A DNA stretch of 64,000 nucleotides from Leptolyngbya boryana PCC 6306 (GCF_000353285.1 NZ_KB731324.1:824577-888576); one strand, 5' to 3'. Shown: positions 35,547 to 43,043, counted from the first letter of the stretch. The notes: generated from the sequence alone by a model not told the origin. Made by a program: numbers and translations.

Positions 35547-36443
35547 TTAAAGGGCGAGTGAGTTAGTCCAATAGGCGGTGGCAGATAAGCGATCGCTAAT
35601 CTGTCCGGTGTTGTGCATCCAGGTCTGTAGTTGGTCGTAGTAGTCAGTGGTCATTGTAAAGTCGTAAGTGAAACAGGGAACGGTTGCCTGATAGATGGCT
35701 TGCCCGATCGCATCGTCAGCATAGGCTCCAGTGTGCTGGTTATAGATTGCCTGTGCAGCTTCGGGTTGCTGATGAATGAAGTCAATCCCGCGTCGGAATA
35801 CCTTCAGGAAAGCCTGAAGTTCTTGCCGTCGCTGTTGCAGTAACTCTGGAGTCGTGATGAAAATGAGTTGACAGAAATCTGGAATGCCCCAATCCTTGAG
35901 GGCAAAAAACTGAGCATCGTAGCCCCGCAGCCGAGCTTCAATGACTTCAAAATTGTAGAAAACTAGCGTTGCACAGTCTGCTTTGTTTTCAACGAGTGCG
36001 TTCGTGTGGAAAAAGCCATTATCGACAGAGGTAATGGCATCGTCGGTAAACTGACCGCCATCCGCCTCGATCATCGTTTGAGCGATCGCCTTTCCTAAAG
36101 CCGAGGGTGCGCCGGGGTATTGCAGTCGCTTACCCAGCATATCTTTAGGGCGCTCAATCCCTTGCCCTGCAAAGTACATAACCCCACCATTGGTATGTAA
36201 AAACCGTGCCCAACCAATGACCGGATGACCATTACTGCGGTCTTCAACCAGATGTACTGGCTCCGTAATGGCAATATCGAGCGTTCCGTCCTGGATCTGG
36301 GCGATCGCATCAATGTGTTCAGATGGTTCAACCAGTTCCAAATCGATATTTACATCTGCAAACCATCCCTGCTTCAGTCCCACCAGCAGAGGCACATGAT
36401 CTGGATTCAAAAACCATTCCAATCCCAAGCGTAACTTAGCCAT
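35547..36443 (-). CDS. NMT1/THI5-like periplasmic-binding-fold protein without signal peptide
   Basis: The 298-residue protein has the type 2 binding-protein fold of the NMT1/THI5 family: LRLGLEWFLNPDHVPLLVGLKQGWFADVNIDLELVEP at the start, DGTLDIAITEPVHLVEDR and NALVENKADCATLVFYNFEVIEARLRG. It begins at MAKLRLG with no signal peptide or lipobox, and no permease or ATPase gene adjoins it. It could therefore be a cytoplasmic enzyme or sensor rather than a transport component. The cysteine-rich CCCFC motif of yeast Thi5 (pyrimidine synthase) is not present. Ligand unknown; thiamin-precursor binding is typical of relatives. Confidence 0.78.
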   Translation of the reverse strand: MAKLRLGLEWFLNPDHVPLLVGLKQGWFADVNIDLELVEPSEHIDAIAQIQDGTLDIAITEPVHLVEDRSNGHPVIGWARFLHTNGGVMYFAGQGIERPKDMLGKRLQYPGAPSALGKAIAQTMIEADGGQFTDDAITSVDNGFFHTNALVENKADCATLVFYNFEVIEARLRGYDAQFFALKDWGIPDFCQLIFITTPELLQQRRQELQAFLKVFRRGIDFIHQQPEAAQAIYNQHTGAYADDAIGQAIYQATVPCFTYDFTMTTDYYDQLQTWMHNTGQISDRLSATAYWTNSLAL

Positions 36444-36524
36444 TATCCGCCAACTTAAATTTATAAGATCGAAATTGTATTTCTAAAGCTTACCGTCTTC
36501 CAAACCCCTGATACCGTAGAACCT

Positions 36525-36998
36525 GTGACCGAGCCATCAACTCGTCATCCATCCAGCAGCAAGTTAACGGGCGATGTGTTGATGTATGCCCTAGAACTCG
36601 GGATGCCTGTGCATTATCTGTCTGGATTTGGCAAGCACTTGGGATCGGCGTTGCCTGCTTACTCGCGCAATGAGCAACTTCGATTGGCGCAGTATCGGCG
36701 GTATGAGGATCAGGCGCAGAAGTTGGAATTGGTGAAAGCGATCGTCACGACTAAAATCTACAATCAAGCGACGATTTTCTATCGGCATGGAGTGAAAGAG
36801 CATCCGTTAAAGCAGCGAAAAGCGAGTGTGGCTGCTCAAAAGATCGATCAAGTGAGGGGATGGAAGGGTTGGCAGCGCGGGAGTATTTTGGTTATTGGTC
36901 GCAGATGTTGAAAGGGAATTGGCAGTTTTCAGGTCGAAATCGTCGTCCGCCGACTGATCCGGTGAATGCGTTGCTGAGTTTTGCTTATGGATTGTGAT
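36525..36998 (+). pseudogene. cas1: cas1 relic (CRISPR integrase), truncated and frameshifted
   Basis: The plus strand reads LTGDVLMYALELGMPVHYLSGFG, then SALPAYSRNEQLRLAQYRRYED and [21 protein letters not shown], which are Cas1 core motifs. Around 36850 the frame shifts by one. The reading continues as [17 protein letters not shown] and [23 protein letters not shown], ending with TGA at 36996-36998. The first ~60 residues and everything after the first metal-binding Glu region (second and third metal ligands) are missing, so it cannot be active. No CRISPR repeats or other cas genes were seen in the window. It overlaps the end of the HNH gene on the other strand by 14 bases. Confidence 0.85.
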
Positions 36999-37242
36999 TA
37001 AAAATCGGCACAACTTCCTGAGTTTCGGCATCAATCCCAGCCACAAAGTTATATCGCCGCTCATTGCAACGCCGACAAGCCAAAGCTAAATTGCGGAGAT
37101 CATCCGAACCGTTTAACGATCTCGGAATCACATGGTCAACTGTAAAACGAGTTGCACTCAAGCGTTCCGGTGAATAGCAATACTCACACAAAAAAATTGC
37201 TCTCTCTCGAACAGCCTGCCGAACATCATTACTGATTGACAT
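36985..37242 (-). CDS. HNH endonuclease-like protein
   Basis: The 85-residue protein is a minimal HNH nuclease fold: CEYC (zinc pair) near residue 19, [31 protein letters not shown] (catalytic His, Asn, then CxxCN) at 32-62, then a short tail ([15 protein letters not shown]). All expected zinc and catalytic positions are present. Such small HNH proteins are common next to toxin-antitoxin genes in cyanobacteria; their targets are unknown. Its start lies inside the end of the gene before it (overlap in the ancestral frame). A truncated second copy lies at 40654-40713. Confidence 0.82.
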   Translation of the reverse strand: MSISNDVRQAVRERAIFLCEYCYSPERLSATRFTVDHVIPRSLNGSDDLRNLALACRRCNERRYNFVAGIDAETQEVVPIFNHNP

Positions 37243-37520
37243 TCTGAGCCGCCATCATCGCATTGATATGAGTGAAAATTCGATCGAGTTCTGCGGACAC
37301 GCTTCACGTGAGCCGAAGGCAACGCGTCCAATTCACCAATTTCCTCCACTGCTAGTTGGTCAGATTTCTGCTTCTCTAGCAATTTTTTCATCCGGAGCTG
37401 TAAAGCGTCGCTAAATTTGAACAAATTCCATTCCCCCTTTTTCTCAAGTCGGATCTCGTGCAGAAACGAGGATAGCTTAATAGAAAATAAGTCCGTATGC
37501 GCGTCATCTGAGTTATTCAT
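37158..37520 (-). CDS. Partner protein of the HNH gene, frameshifted by a 34-nt insert
   Basis: The N-terminal 70 residues are helical and charged (LFSIKLSSFLHEIRLEKKGEWNLFKFSDALQLRMKKLLEKQKSDQLAVEEIGELDAL). At this point 34 bases (37292-37325) are inserted, after which the frame is wrong (PSAHVKRVRRTRSNFHSYQC...). Removing them restores the end [24 protein letters not shown] with a stop overlapping the HNH start by 14 bases. The present 120-residue reading is therefore an altered protein. A sister copy with the same insert lies at 40659-40967. Function unknown; it might be a regulator of the HNH protein. Confidence 0.7.
   Translation of the reverse strand: MNNSDDAHTDLFSIKLSSFLHEIRLEKKGEWNLFKFSDALQLRMKKLLEKQKSDQLAVEEIGELDALPSAHVKRVRRTRSNFHSYQCDDGGSECQSVMMFGRLFEREQFFCVSIAIHRNA
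37292..37325. repeat. 34-nt palindromic mini-insert, copy 1
   Basis: The insert contains CACGTG and the hairpin GCCGAAGGC and is identical to 40762-40795. It is not a multiple of three and breaks the frame of the gene it lies in. It resembles short mobile repeats spread in some cyanobacterial genomes. Confidence 0.7.
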
Positions 37521-37776
37521 AATGCGTCCACATCCGCAAAATTTTCACCGTATTCTCAGACTCGATGACTTCATATACTAATCGATGCTGAATATTGATT
37601 CGTCGAGAATATGCACCTTCCAAATCTCCGATTAGTTTCTCGTAAGGAGGCGGATTTTGCCACAGGTTTTCTTACAAGATCTCAAGTAATTCCTGTGCCT
37701 TTTCTCGTAAGTTCCTAGAAGCAAGTTTTTTAACGTCTTTCTGTGCCTGTTTCGTGTATACCAGTTTCCAGTTCAC
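37513..37776 (-). pseudogene. Txe/YoeB-family toxin with one in-frame stop
   Basis: The GTG start at 37776 overlaps the antitoxin TGA. The frame reads NWKLVYTKQAQKDVKKLASRN...KAQELLEIL, then TAA (37672-37674), then NPPPYEKLIGDLEGAYSRRI and QHRLVYEVIESEN, ending LRMWTHYE. Apart from that codon the family pattern is complete at about 87 residues, including the C-terminal His-Tyr used in mRNA cleavage. The shortened product of 34 residues lacks the catalytic half. This looks like recent loss of the toxin by one mutation, or a sequencing error. Confidence 0.85.
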
Positions 37777-38009
37777 CACTCTAACTCCCGATCGCACTCT
37801 TCGATCGGGGTTGCTAATCCTTCTCGGATCGACTCTCGCATTCCTGGAACAGAGAGCAGATAGAGAGTCTCCTGCACCGATGCCCAATCTGCTTCAGAGA
37901 GCAACACAGCATTGTTGTTTTGCCCTGCGATTACGATCGGTTGATGGGACTTGCTGACGGTATCAATCAAATCTTGCAACTGCTGTCGAGCATCATCGAC
38001 TGGAATCAT
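37773..38009 (-). CDS. Phd/YefM-family antitoxin
   Basis: The 78-residue protein has the N-terminal DNA-binding fold of the family (IPVDDARQQLQDLIDTVSKSHQPIVIAGQNNNAVLLSEADWASVQET). The toxin-binding tail is acidic (PIEECDRELEW). It forms an operon with the YoeB-like toxin; the TGA stop shares bases with the toxin GTG. It is expected to repress its own promoter. It remains intact although the toxin is broken. Confidence 0.9.
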   Translation of the reverse strand: MIPVDDARQQLQDLIDTVSKSHQPIVIAGQNNNAVLLSEADWASVQETLYLLSVPGMRESIREGLATPIEECDRELEW

Positions 38010-38050
38010 AAGCTATTCTCTCGATCTGCCACAATGATATCTAATCCATC

Positions 38051-38221
38051 TTAAGTGCAGGTATTCGATTTCTTCGTCCGGTTGCTCGGATTCAGATTCT
38101 TGTCGAATTCAGATTCTTCTGGTACGCGATCGCCTTCCTGTGAAAGAATCCGCTCAATTTCTTGAAATTCTTCTACAGGAATGTGAATCACATTGCCTTC
38201 GGCACAGCGAAAAGCGATCAT
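38051..38221 (-). pseudogene. Decayed antitoxin-like ORF (paralogue of the VapB-like gene at 39378)
   Basis: The minus strand from ATG 38221 reads NVIHIPVEEFQEIERILSQ, parallel to AVQIPLEQFRQIEQLLSN in the gene at 39378. After about 40 codons it leaves the frame. The next frame continues SEQPDEEIEYLHL, parallel to SDQPEAELEYVNG. One frameshift and loss of the C-terminal end are evident. No PIN toxin gene adjoins it. Confidence 0.55.
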
Positions 38222-38249
38222 GTCTACCAAAAAATATTGAATTAGACAA

Positions 38250-38277
38250 ATATCTAATCGATCGATCGATTAGATAT
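38250..38277. promoter_or_regulatory. 28-bp perfect palindrome, probable TA operator
   Basis: The left half is ATATCTAATCGATC and the right half its exact reverse complement, centred at 38263/38264. A further half-site TAGATATCG occurs at 38293-38301. It lies 34 bases before the addiction-module antitoxin at 38312, where a TA autorepressor would bind. Confidence 0.6.
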
Positions 38278-38311
38278 CGCTTATCTTGGGAGTAGATATC
38301 GAGGCAATGGC

Positions 38312-38536
38312 ATGGACATCAACAATACCTTGAATCAGATTAATGAGTTGAGTATTGACGATCGTATTCGCCTGGTTCAAGCGATTTGGGATGGAATTGC
38401 AGCGGAGCAGGGTTTTCCTGAATTAACACTGGAACAGGAGCAGGAACTCGATCGTAGAAGTGCGGCTTATGATGCAAATCCAGATGATGTCATGACTTGG
38501 GAAGAGGTCAAAGCCTCGATTAAGAAAAAGTCATGA
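38312..38536 (+). CDS. Addiction-module antitoxin (CHP02574-like)
   Basis: The 74-residue protein shows the addiction-module component pattern: LNQINELSIDDRIRLVQAIWDGIA at the start and an acidic end with DRRSAAYDANPDDVMTWEEVKASI. This C-terminal WEEVK tail wraps the ParE/RelE toxin in known pairs. The stop overlaps the toxin start in an ATGA arrangement. The perfect palindrome upstream supports autoregulation. Confidence 0.88.
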   Translation: MDINNTLNQINELSIDDRIRLVQAIWDGIAAEQGFPELTLEQEQELDRRSAAYDANPDDVMTWEEVKASIKKKS

Positions 38537-38829
38537 GTTTTGTTTTAATTGTTCGACCAGAAGCGCGGCAAGAATTGGACGAAGCTTATCAGTGGTATGA
38601 GGCACAACAAGAGGATCTTGGAGATGATTTTCTAGATTGTGTGGATGAGAGGCTGAATCAGATTTGTCAGATGCCAGAGTTGTATGAAGTGATTCGCAGA
38701 GATATCCGACGGGCTGTTGTACGGCGGTTTCCTTATGTAATCTATTATCGCGTTGTTGTCGATCGCGTGATTGTATTAGCAATTATTCATGGTCGAGCGA
38801 ATCCAAAGAAATGGCGATCGAGAAATTGA
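38533..38829 (+). CDS. ParE/RelE-superfamily toxin
   Basis: The 98-residue protein has the compact toxin fold: VRPEARQELDEAYQWYEAQQEDLGDDFLDCVDERLNQI, then YEVIRRDIRRAVVRRFPYVIYYRVVVDRVIVLAIIHGRANPKKW. The end of the last strand (HGRANPKKW) is typical of this toxin branch, which inhibits gyrase or cleaves mRNA. It overlaps the antitoxin by four bases and appears intact. Confidence 0.9.
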   Translation: MSFVLIVRPEARQELDEAYQWYEAQQEDLGDDFLDCVDERLNQICQMPELYEVIRRDIRRAVVRRFPYVIYYRVVVDRVIVLAIIHGRANPKKWRSRN

Positions 38830-38943
38830 ACCGAGATCGAAGCATTCCGTGAGAGAAGCGATCGTATTAGCCCGAAGCTATCGCGCATCAGATTACCCTG
38901 AACTTGAGCCATTTTCCCTGCTTGGTTACACTGTTCCTAAACG

Positions 38944-39384
38944 TCAATCAGGAAGCTGAACGAGTTGTGCAACTTCTTCTCCCAATCTGACAAAGTGCTT
39001 AACATTAAATGTTAAAAGCATATCTACATTTGCTTTGAGAGCAGCATAGGCAATGAGAGTATCGTAAATTCCACCACCTGAGATATTCATCTGAACTACT
39101 TTTCTGAGTACTGCTTGATAATCCTCAGCCGTTAAACTGATTCTAGTAAACTGAGTCAAATCTTCTGATAAAAGGCGTTCGGCGTTTGCCGGACTGATTC
39201 GATAAGGCGGTGGCAGTCTTGTCAGAAGAGAATACGATTCTGCAAAGCTATGGGTTGAGATGCAACCTTCAATCGTTCGATCGATTTGTACTTGTTCTAA
39301 CCAAGGTCTAGCGCGATCGTGCATTTCGTGAGCTTCAGACAGAGCAGCGACGATAATATTGGTGTCGAACAGAACTTTTACCAT
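38944..39384 (-). CDS. PIN-domain (VapC-like) ribonuclease toxin
   Basis: The 146-residue protein shows PIN residues: VLFDTNIIVAAL (first Asp near residue 7), HSFAESYSLLTRLP (Glu), GGGIYDTLIAYAALKANVDMLLTFNVKHF (Asp, Asp/Asn). It should be a Mg-dependent RNase. It overlaps its antitoxin gene by seven bases. Length is typical. Confidence 0.9.
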   Translation of the reverse strand: MVKVLFDTNIIVAALSEAHEMHDRARPWLEQVQIDRTIEGCISTHSFAESYSLLTRLPPPYRISPANAERLLSEDLTQFTRISLTAEDYQAVLRKVVQMNISGGGIYDTLIAYAALKANVDMLLTFNVKHFVRLGEEVAQLVQLPD

Positions 39385-39641
39385 CCACCAAGTTCCCGAA
39401 TCCGTTCTTCGCGCATATCGTCCACTATGAAAGCAGGAATCTTCGTGCCCTGAGATTTGATGACCAAAATCCCGTTCACGTATTCTAGTTCTGCTTCCGG
39501 TTGATCGGACTCATCTGGTGAAATGGGTTGCGGGACGTTGCTAAGAAGTTGCTCAATCTGTCGAAATTGTTCAAGTGGAATTTGAACCGCGATAGCTTCT
39601 CCTTGCTCGTTGTAAACGTATTGCTTATCGACATCTAGCAT
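39378..39641 (-). CDS. VapB-like antitoxin
   Basis: The 87-residue protein comes before the PIN toxin and overlaps it. The N-terminal part (QYVYNEQGEAIAVQIPLEQFRQIEQLL) resembles antitoxin DNA-binding starts. An acidic middle (DESDQPEAELEYVNG) and a basic/hydrophobic tail (AFIVDDMREERIRELGGW) probably bind the toxin. It is annotated from position and character more than from a strong family match. Confidence 0.75.
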   Translation of the reverse strand: MLDVDKQYVYNEQGEAIAVQIPLEQFRQIEQLLSNVPQPISPDESDQPEAELEYVNGILVIKSQGTKIPAFIVDDMREERIRELGGW

Positions 39642-39829
39642 TTCTGCAACCTCCAGACGATCGTGTGTTGATCATATCTTGCGATCGAATAAACTGCACA
39701 GAAGTACGATCGCTCAATTAGGTGGAGAGATGCGATCATGTCAGCCCGAAGCGATCTCATCAGATAAACAGAGCTACAGCTAAAAGCATCAATTTTATAA
39801 GAGCCTGAATTCGTTGTCGCCTTGGTAGG

Positions 39830-40552
39830 GTGATAGTAGCCGTAGCAGATTGGGATAAATGTGAATCAGGCAAAGTGGCTTCAATCATTAATCTGGAGGA
39901 TAGGTCAGTGGATGCTCAGCTTAGATTAATCGCAAGACCAACATATAGTAGGAGAGCAATTGTCTTCATACATGGGGGATGGTGTCAAGATTGGGGGAAA
40001 GACAAAGAGGATCTTAAAGATCTAACCAATTCATTGAGAAGGGCAGGATGGGAAGATTCGATTTATCAATTGTGGTGGGATTCATCGGAAAACCCTTGGT
40101 CTAATTTCTACAAGATCGGAAAGATTATGGATCGAGCTAAACAAGTTGGCAGCAATTCCTTCTCTAGCTTAGTGTCGTCAGGAATTACTGAACAAGAAGT
40201 TTCAATTCTTGCTTACTCGTTTGGCGCACGTGTTGCTTACTATGCTCTTGAGTCATGGGCAGGACAGCGTAATTTGGGAGATGTAATTTTGTTAGGTGGT
40301 GCAATCAAACGGGATAAAAGTAAGAATTGGGGATACGCTGCTTCAAAATTGAATGGGCATCTTTTTAATATCCATAACAAACGTGATCCAATGCTTCAGA
40401 TATTTCATCAATGTCAAGGTGGAATAAGCCCTTGTGGGCGAAAACCAATAAAGGAGAAACACTCTAGGATTGAGAATATTGATGCATCTGATATCGGGAT
40501 GCATCATAGTTTGAGAAGATACCTGGAGTATTTACCTAGTTTTACACGTTGA
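39830..40552 (+). CDS. Alpha/beta-hydrolase-fold protein (DUF726/TMCO4-like)
   Basis: The 240-residue protein has AIVFIHGGWCQDWGKDK near residue 43, the nucleophile elbow ILAYSFGARVAYYALESW near 125, and DVILLGGAI, which suit hydrolases of the DUF726/TMCO4 type. A late His in DIGMHHSLRRYLEYL would complete the triad. There is no signal peptide. It starts at GTG 39830; a 77-base region upstream carries no clear RBS. It lies between TA genes and the duplicated HNH partner. The substrate is unknown. Confidence 0.72.
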   Translation: MIVAVADWDKCESGKVASIINLEDRSVDAQLRLIARPTYSRRAIVFIHGGWCQDWGKDKEDLKDLTNSLRRAGWEDSIYQLWWDSSENPWSNFYKIGKIMDRAKQVGSNSFSSLVSSGITEQEVSILAYSFGARVAYYALESWAGQRNLGDVILLGGAIKRDKSKNWGYAASKLNGHLFNIHNKRDPMLQIFHQCQGGISPCGRKPIKEKHSRIENIDASDIGMHHSLRRYLEYLPSFTR

Positions 40553-40570
40553 AATGAGGAAAAGTTAAGA

Positions 40571-40601
40571 AGACCTACAAAAAACAGTGCAGGTCTTTTT
40601 A
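40571..40601 (+). terminator. Terminator after the hydrolase gene
   Basis: The stem AAGACCT / AGGTCTT with a loop of 14 is followed by a T-run, 19 bases after the stop of the hydrolase gene at 39830. Confidence 0.65.
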
Positions 40602-40653
40602 ACTGATTAATTGACTGATTTTAGAACTTAGTGAATGGCAATACTCACACAAA

Positions 40654-40713
40654 CTAATTTACAATCCCTTCCCTCTCTCGAACAGCCTGCCAAACATCAT
40701 TACTGATTGACAT
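40654..40713 (-). pseudogene. Truncated second copy of the HNH gene
   Basis: The minus strand from 40713 reads MSISNDVWQAVREREGIVN and then TAG. Beyond the stop the DNA still matches the HNH gene up to the zinc motif region (about 40630), where the match ends. It follows the second copy of the partner gene, as in the intact pair at 36985-37520. Confidence 0.75.
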
Positions 40714-40967
40714 TCTGATCCGCCACCATCGCATTGATATGAGTGAAAATTCGATCGAGTTCTGCGGACACGCTTCACGTGAGCCGAAGGCAACGCGTCC
40801 AATTCCCCAATCTCTTCAAGTGCCAGTTGATCCGCTTTCTTCTTCTCTAGCAACTCTTCCATCCGAAGCTGTAGCGAGTCGCTAAACTTAAGCAAATTCC
40901 ATTCACCAACTTTTTCGATTTGGATTTGATGTAGAAGCGAGGATGGTTTGTTAAGAACTGCGCTCAT
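40659..40967 (-). CDS. Second copy of the HNH partner protein, same 34-nt frameshift
   Basis: The first 60 residues (SSLLHQIQIEKVGEWNLLKFSDSLQLRMEELLEKKKADQLALEEIGELDAL) are clearly homologous to 37320-37520. The same 34-base insert at 40762-40795 puts the rest out of frame. Without it the end would read GELDELDRIFTHINAMVADQ. The duplication therefore happened after the insertion. Whether the 102-residue product is functional is uncertain. Confidence 0.65.
   Translation of the reverse strand: MSAVLNKPSSLLHQIQIEKVGEWNLLKFSDSLQLRMEELLEKKKADQLALEEIGELDALPSAHVKRVRRTRSNFHSYQCDGGGSECQSVMMFGRLFERGKGL
40762..40795. repeat. 34-nt palindromic mini-insert, copy 2
   Basis: It is identical to 37292-37325 and lies at the same codon of the paralogous gene. 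Confidence 0.7.
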
Positions 40968-41013
40968 TGCAACCTCTTAATGCTTTATCCCTATTCTATC
41001 CAGTCGCTCAACC

Positions 41014-41045
41014 AAAAAGACCCGCACCGAATAGTGCAGGTCTTT
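41014..41045 (-). terminator. Terminator of the ribosomal protein operon
   Basis: The hairpin AAAGACC-c-GCAC / GTGC-a-GGTCTTT (loop CGAATA) starts 16 bases after the rplO stop, with a T-run on the minus strand. It ends the operon here, without secY. Confidence 0.8.
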
Positions 41046-41061
41046 CAACAAACTTCAGAAC

Positions 41062-41505
41062 TTAAACGACTTCGCAAGTTCCGCCAGCGGCTTCGATTTT
41101 CGACTTAGCGCCCTCAGTAAATGCTGCTGCTTTCACAGTCAGCTTCACCGACAAGTCACCATCACCCAAAATCTTCAACGGACCATCATCCTGAGTCACA
41201 ATCCCCGCATCCATCAGCGAAGACAACGTCACTTCAGTTCCAGCCGCCAAGTCAGCCAAATCACCGACATTGATCACCGTAAAGTGCTTACGATTGATCA
41301 CCGTAAAGTACTTCAACTTCGGCAAGCGGCGATACAAAGGAGTTTGACCCCCTTCAAACCCCGGACGAGTCGGACGACCCGATCGAGATTTTTGACCCCG
41401 CATTCCAAAACCACCACTCGCACCTTGACCCGCAGAAATTCCACGGCAAATGCGACGCTTGCGCTTGGTTGAGCCTTTTTGAGGCACAGCATCTTCTAAT
41501 CTCAT
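41062..41505 (-). CDS. rplO: 50S ribosomal protein L15
   Basis: The 147-residue protein is typical of cyanobacterial L15: [42 protein letters not shown], and a C-terminal [16 protein letters not shown]. It is an assembly protein of the large subunit core. ATG 41505 has GGAGG five bases upstream and is preferred to the TTG at 41508. HFTVIN occurs twice nearly in tandem (about residues 80-92) as a short internal repeat. It is the last gene of the operon here; secY normally follows. Confidence 0.95.
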   Translation of the reverse strand: MRLEDAVPQKGSTKRKRRICRGISAGQGASGGFGMRGQKSRSGRPTRPGFEGGQTPLYRRLPKLKYFTVINRKHFTVINVGDLADLAAGTEVTLSSLMDAGIVTQDDGPLKILGDGDLSVKLTVKAAAFTEGAKSKIEAAGGTCEVV

Positions 41506-41514
41506 CAATGCCTC

Positions 41515-42042
41515 CTAAACGCCGTAAAGTTTTTCAACTGGAATGTCACGCTCTTGTGCAACATCCGACAGCGTACGTAGCCCGCTTAAAGCAGACACAG
41601 CCGCACGCGCATTGTTCAGAGGATTGCCCGAACCGAGTTGCTTAGCGAGAATGTTCTTCACACCCGCAAGCTCAAGCACAGTCCGAACCGCGCCCCCAGC
41701 AATTACCCCAGTCCCTGGAGCTGCCGGACGCATCATCACCTTCGCGCCACCACCAGAAGCAGTAGAAGGATGAGGAATCGAGTTCGCCTTGGTCAAAGGA
41801 ACTTCGATCAGATGTTTTTTACCATCTGCTACGCCCTTCTTCACCGCGCCGATTACGTCACTTGCCTTGCCGACACCGACACCGACTTGACCTTTTTCGT
41901 TGCCGACAACCACGATCGCTCTAAAGCTGAGTTTTTTACCACCCTTTACTACTTTAGTCACACGACGGATTTGGACAACGCGCTCCTGGAAATCAGATTC
42001 CTTTTCACGGGATTTCTTTTCTTTACCTTTCGCCTTAGCCAT
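41515..42042 (-). CDS. rpsE: 30S ribosomal protein S5
   Basis: The 175-residue protein has the double-stranded-RNA-binding N-domain ([35 protein letters not shown]) and the C-domain ([33 protein letters not shown]). S5 contributes to decoding accuracy and mRNA unwinding. Nine bases separate it from rplO. Confidence 0.98.
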   Translation of the reverse strand: MAKAKGKEKKSREKESDFQERVVQIRRVTKVVKGGKKLSFRAIVVVGNEKGQVGVGVGKASDVIGAVKKGVADGKKHLIEVPLTKANSIPHPSTASGGGAKVMMRPAAPGTGVIAGGAVRTVLELAGVKNILAKQLGSGNPLNNARAAVSALSGLRTLSDVAQERDIPVEKLYGV

Positions 42043-42053
42043 ATGTTTTGCTC

Positions 42054-42419
42054 CTAGAAGTTAAGACCAGCTTCACGGGCAGCATCCGCTAAGGTCTGGA
42101 CGCGACCATGATACAAATTACCACCGCGATCGAACACAACTTGCTCGATGCCTTTTGCTTTCGCACGTTGGGCAATCAACTTGCCCACTTCAGATGCGGC
42201 CGCACAGTTTGCGCCCGATTCGATCTTGCCTTTCACTTCTGGATCAACAGTTGATGCAGAAGCAATGGTCGCTTGAGCGACATCATCGATTAACTGAGCA
42301 TAAATATGCTGGTTCGATCGATAAACGGCTAACCGAGGACGCTCTGGAGTGCCAGAAACCCGGCGACGAATTCGCTGGTGGCGCTGGCGTGTAGATTCTC
42401 GACGACTTACTTTGCTCAT
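42054..42419 (-). CDS. rplR: 50S ribosomal protein L18
   Basis: The 121-residue protein has a basic N-terminus ([19 protein letters not shown]), then [20 protein letters not shown] and the C-terminal [28 protein letters not shown]18 binds 5S rRNA with L5. Three bases separate it from rplF. Confidence 0.98.
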   Translation of the reverse strand: MSKVSRRESTRQRHQRIRRRVSGTPERPRLAVYRSNQHIYAQLIDDVAQATIASASTVDPEVKGKIESGANCAAASEVGKLIAQRAKAKGIEQVVFDRGGNLYHGRVQTLADAAREAGLNF

Positions 42420-42422
42420 GGT

Positions 42423-42971
42423 TTATTTCTTCCCTTTACCGCCAGTCTTACCAACCTTGCGACGAACCTTCTCGCCTGCATAGCGAATCCCTTTACCTTT
42501 GTAAGGCTCAGGCGGACGGACTGCCCGAATCTTCGCGGCTGTGTTTCCAACGATCTCTTTATCGATGCCCGTAACCGTAACGTTGACGTTGTTTTCAACC
42601 TGGAATTGAATCCCGTCCGGTGGTTCGATCAGTACAGGGTGGCTATAACCCATGTTCATGTTCAAGTTTTTGCCTTGAACCGCAGCCCGATAACCGACCC
42701 CTTGAATTTCGAGGCGGCGGCTAAAGCCTGTCGAAACTCCTTCAACCATGTTCGCAACAAGTGTACGGCACAATCCATGCCGCTCTCTTGCCATCCGAGA
42801 ATCATTCACGCGATCGACGTTTACCGTATCGCCTTCAGTTCTGATGGTGACTCCCGCAGGCAGAACTCTTGTGAGTTCACCTTTGGGTCCCTTTACCACG
42901 ACTTCTTGACCGTTGATCGTGATCGTCACCTTAGCGGGAAGCGTAATAGGACGTTTTCCAATCCGAGACAT
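42423..42971 (-). CDS. rplF: 50S ribosomal protein L6
   Basis: The 182-residue protein has [44 protein letters not shown] and the signature [20 protein letters not shown]. It sits near the factor-binding centre of the large subunit. Length is normal. Confidence 0.98.
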   Translation of the reverse strand: MSRIGKRPITLPAKVTITINGQEVVVKGPKGELTRVLPAGVTIRTEGDTVNVDRVNDSRMARERHGLCRTLVANMVEGVSTGFSRRLEIQGVGYRAAVQGKNLNMNMGYSHPVLIEPPDGIQFQVENNVNVTVTGIDKEIVGNTAAKIRAVRPPEPYKGKGIRYAGEKVRRKVGKTGGKGKK

Positions 42972-43043
42972 AGCTAATTTCCTCTATCGTACAGATGCGT
43001 TAAATTCACATCTCTAACGTTGGGCAACCCAATCGACCAACAA

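Noticed and set aside
41284-41310. Near-tandem HFTVIN repeat within rplO as a disruption
   Set aside because: The frame is intact and the surrounding L15 pattern is normal; treated as natural sequence.
41638-42977. Long plus-strand ORFs opposite rpsE, rplR and rplF
   Set aside because: They are antisense to highly conserved ribosomal genes, with no RBS and protein-unlike composition.
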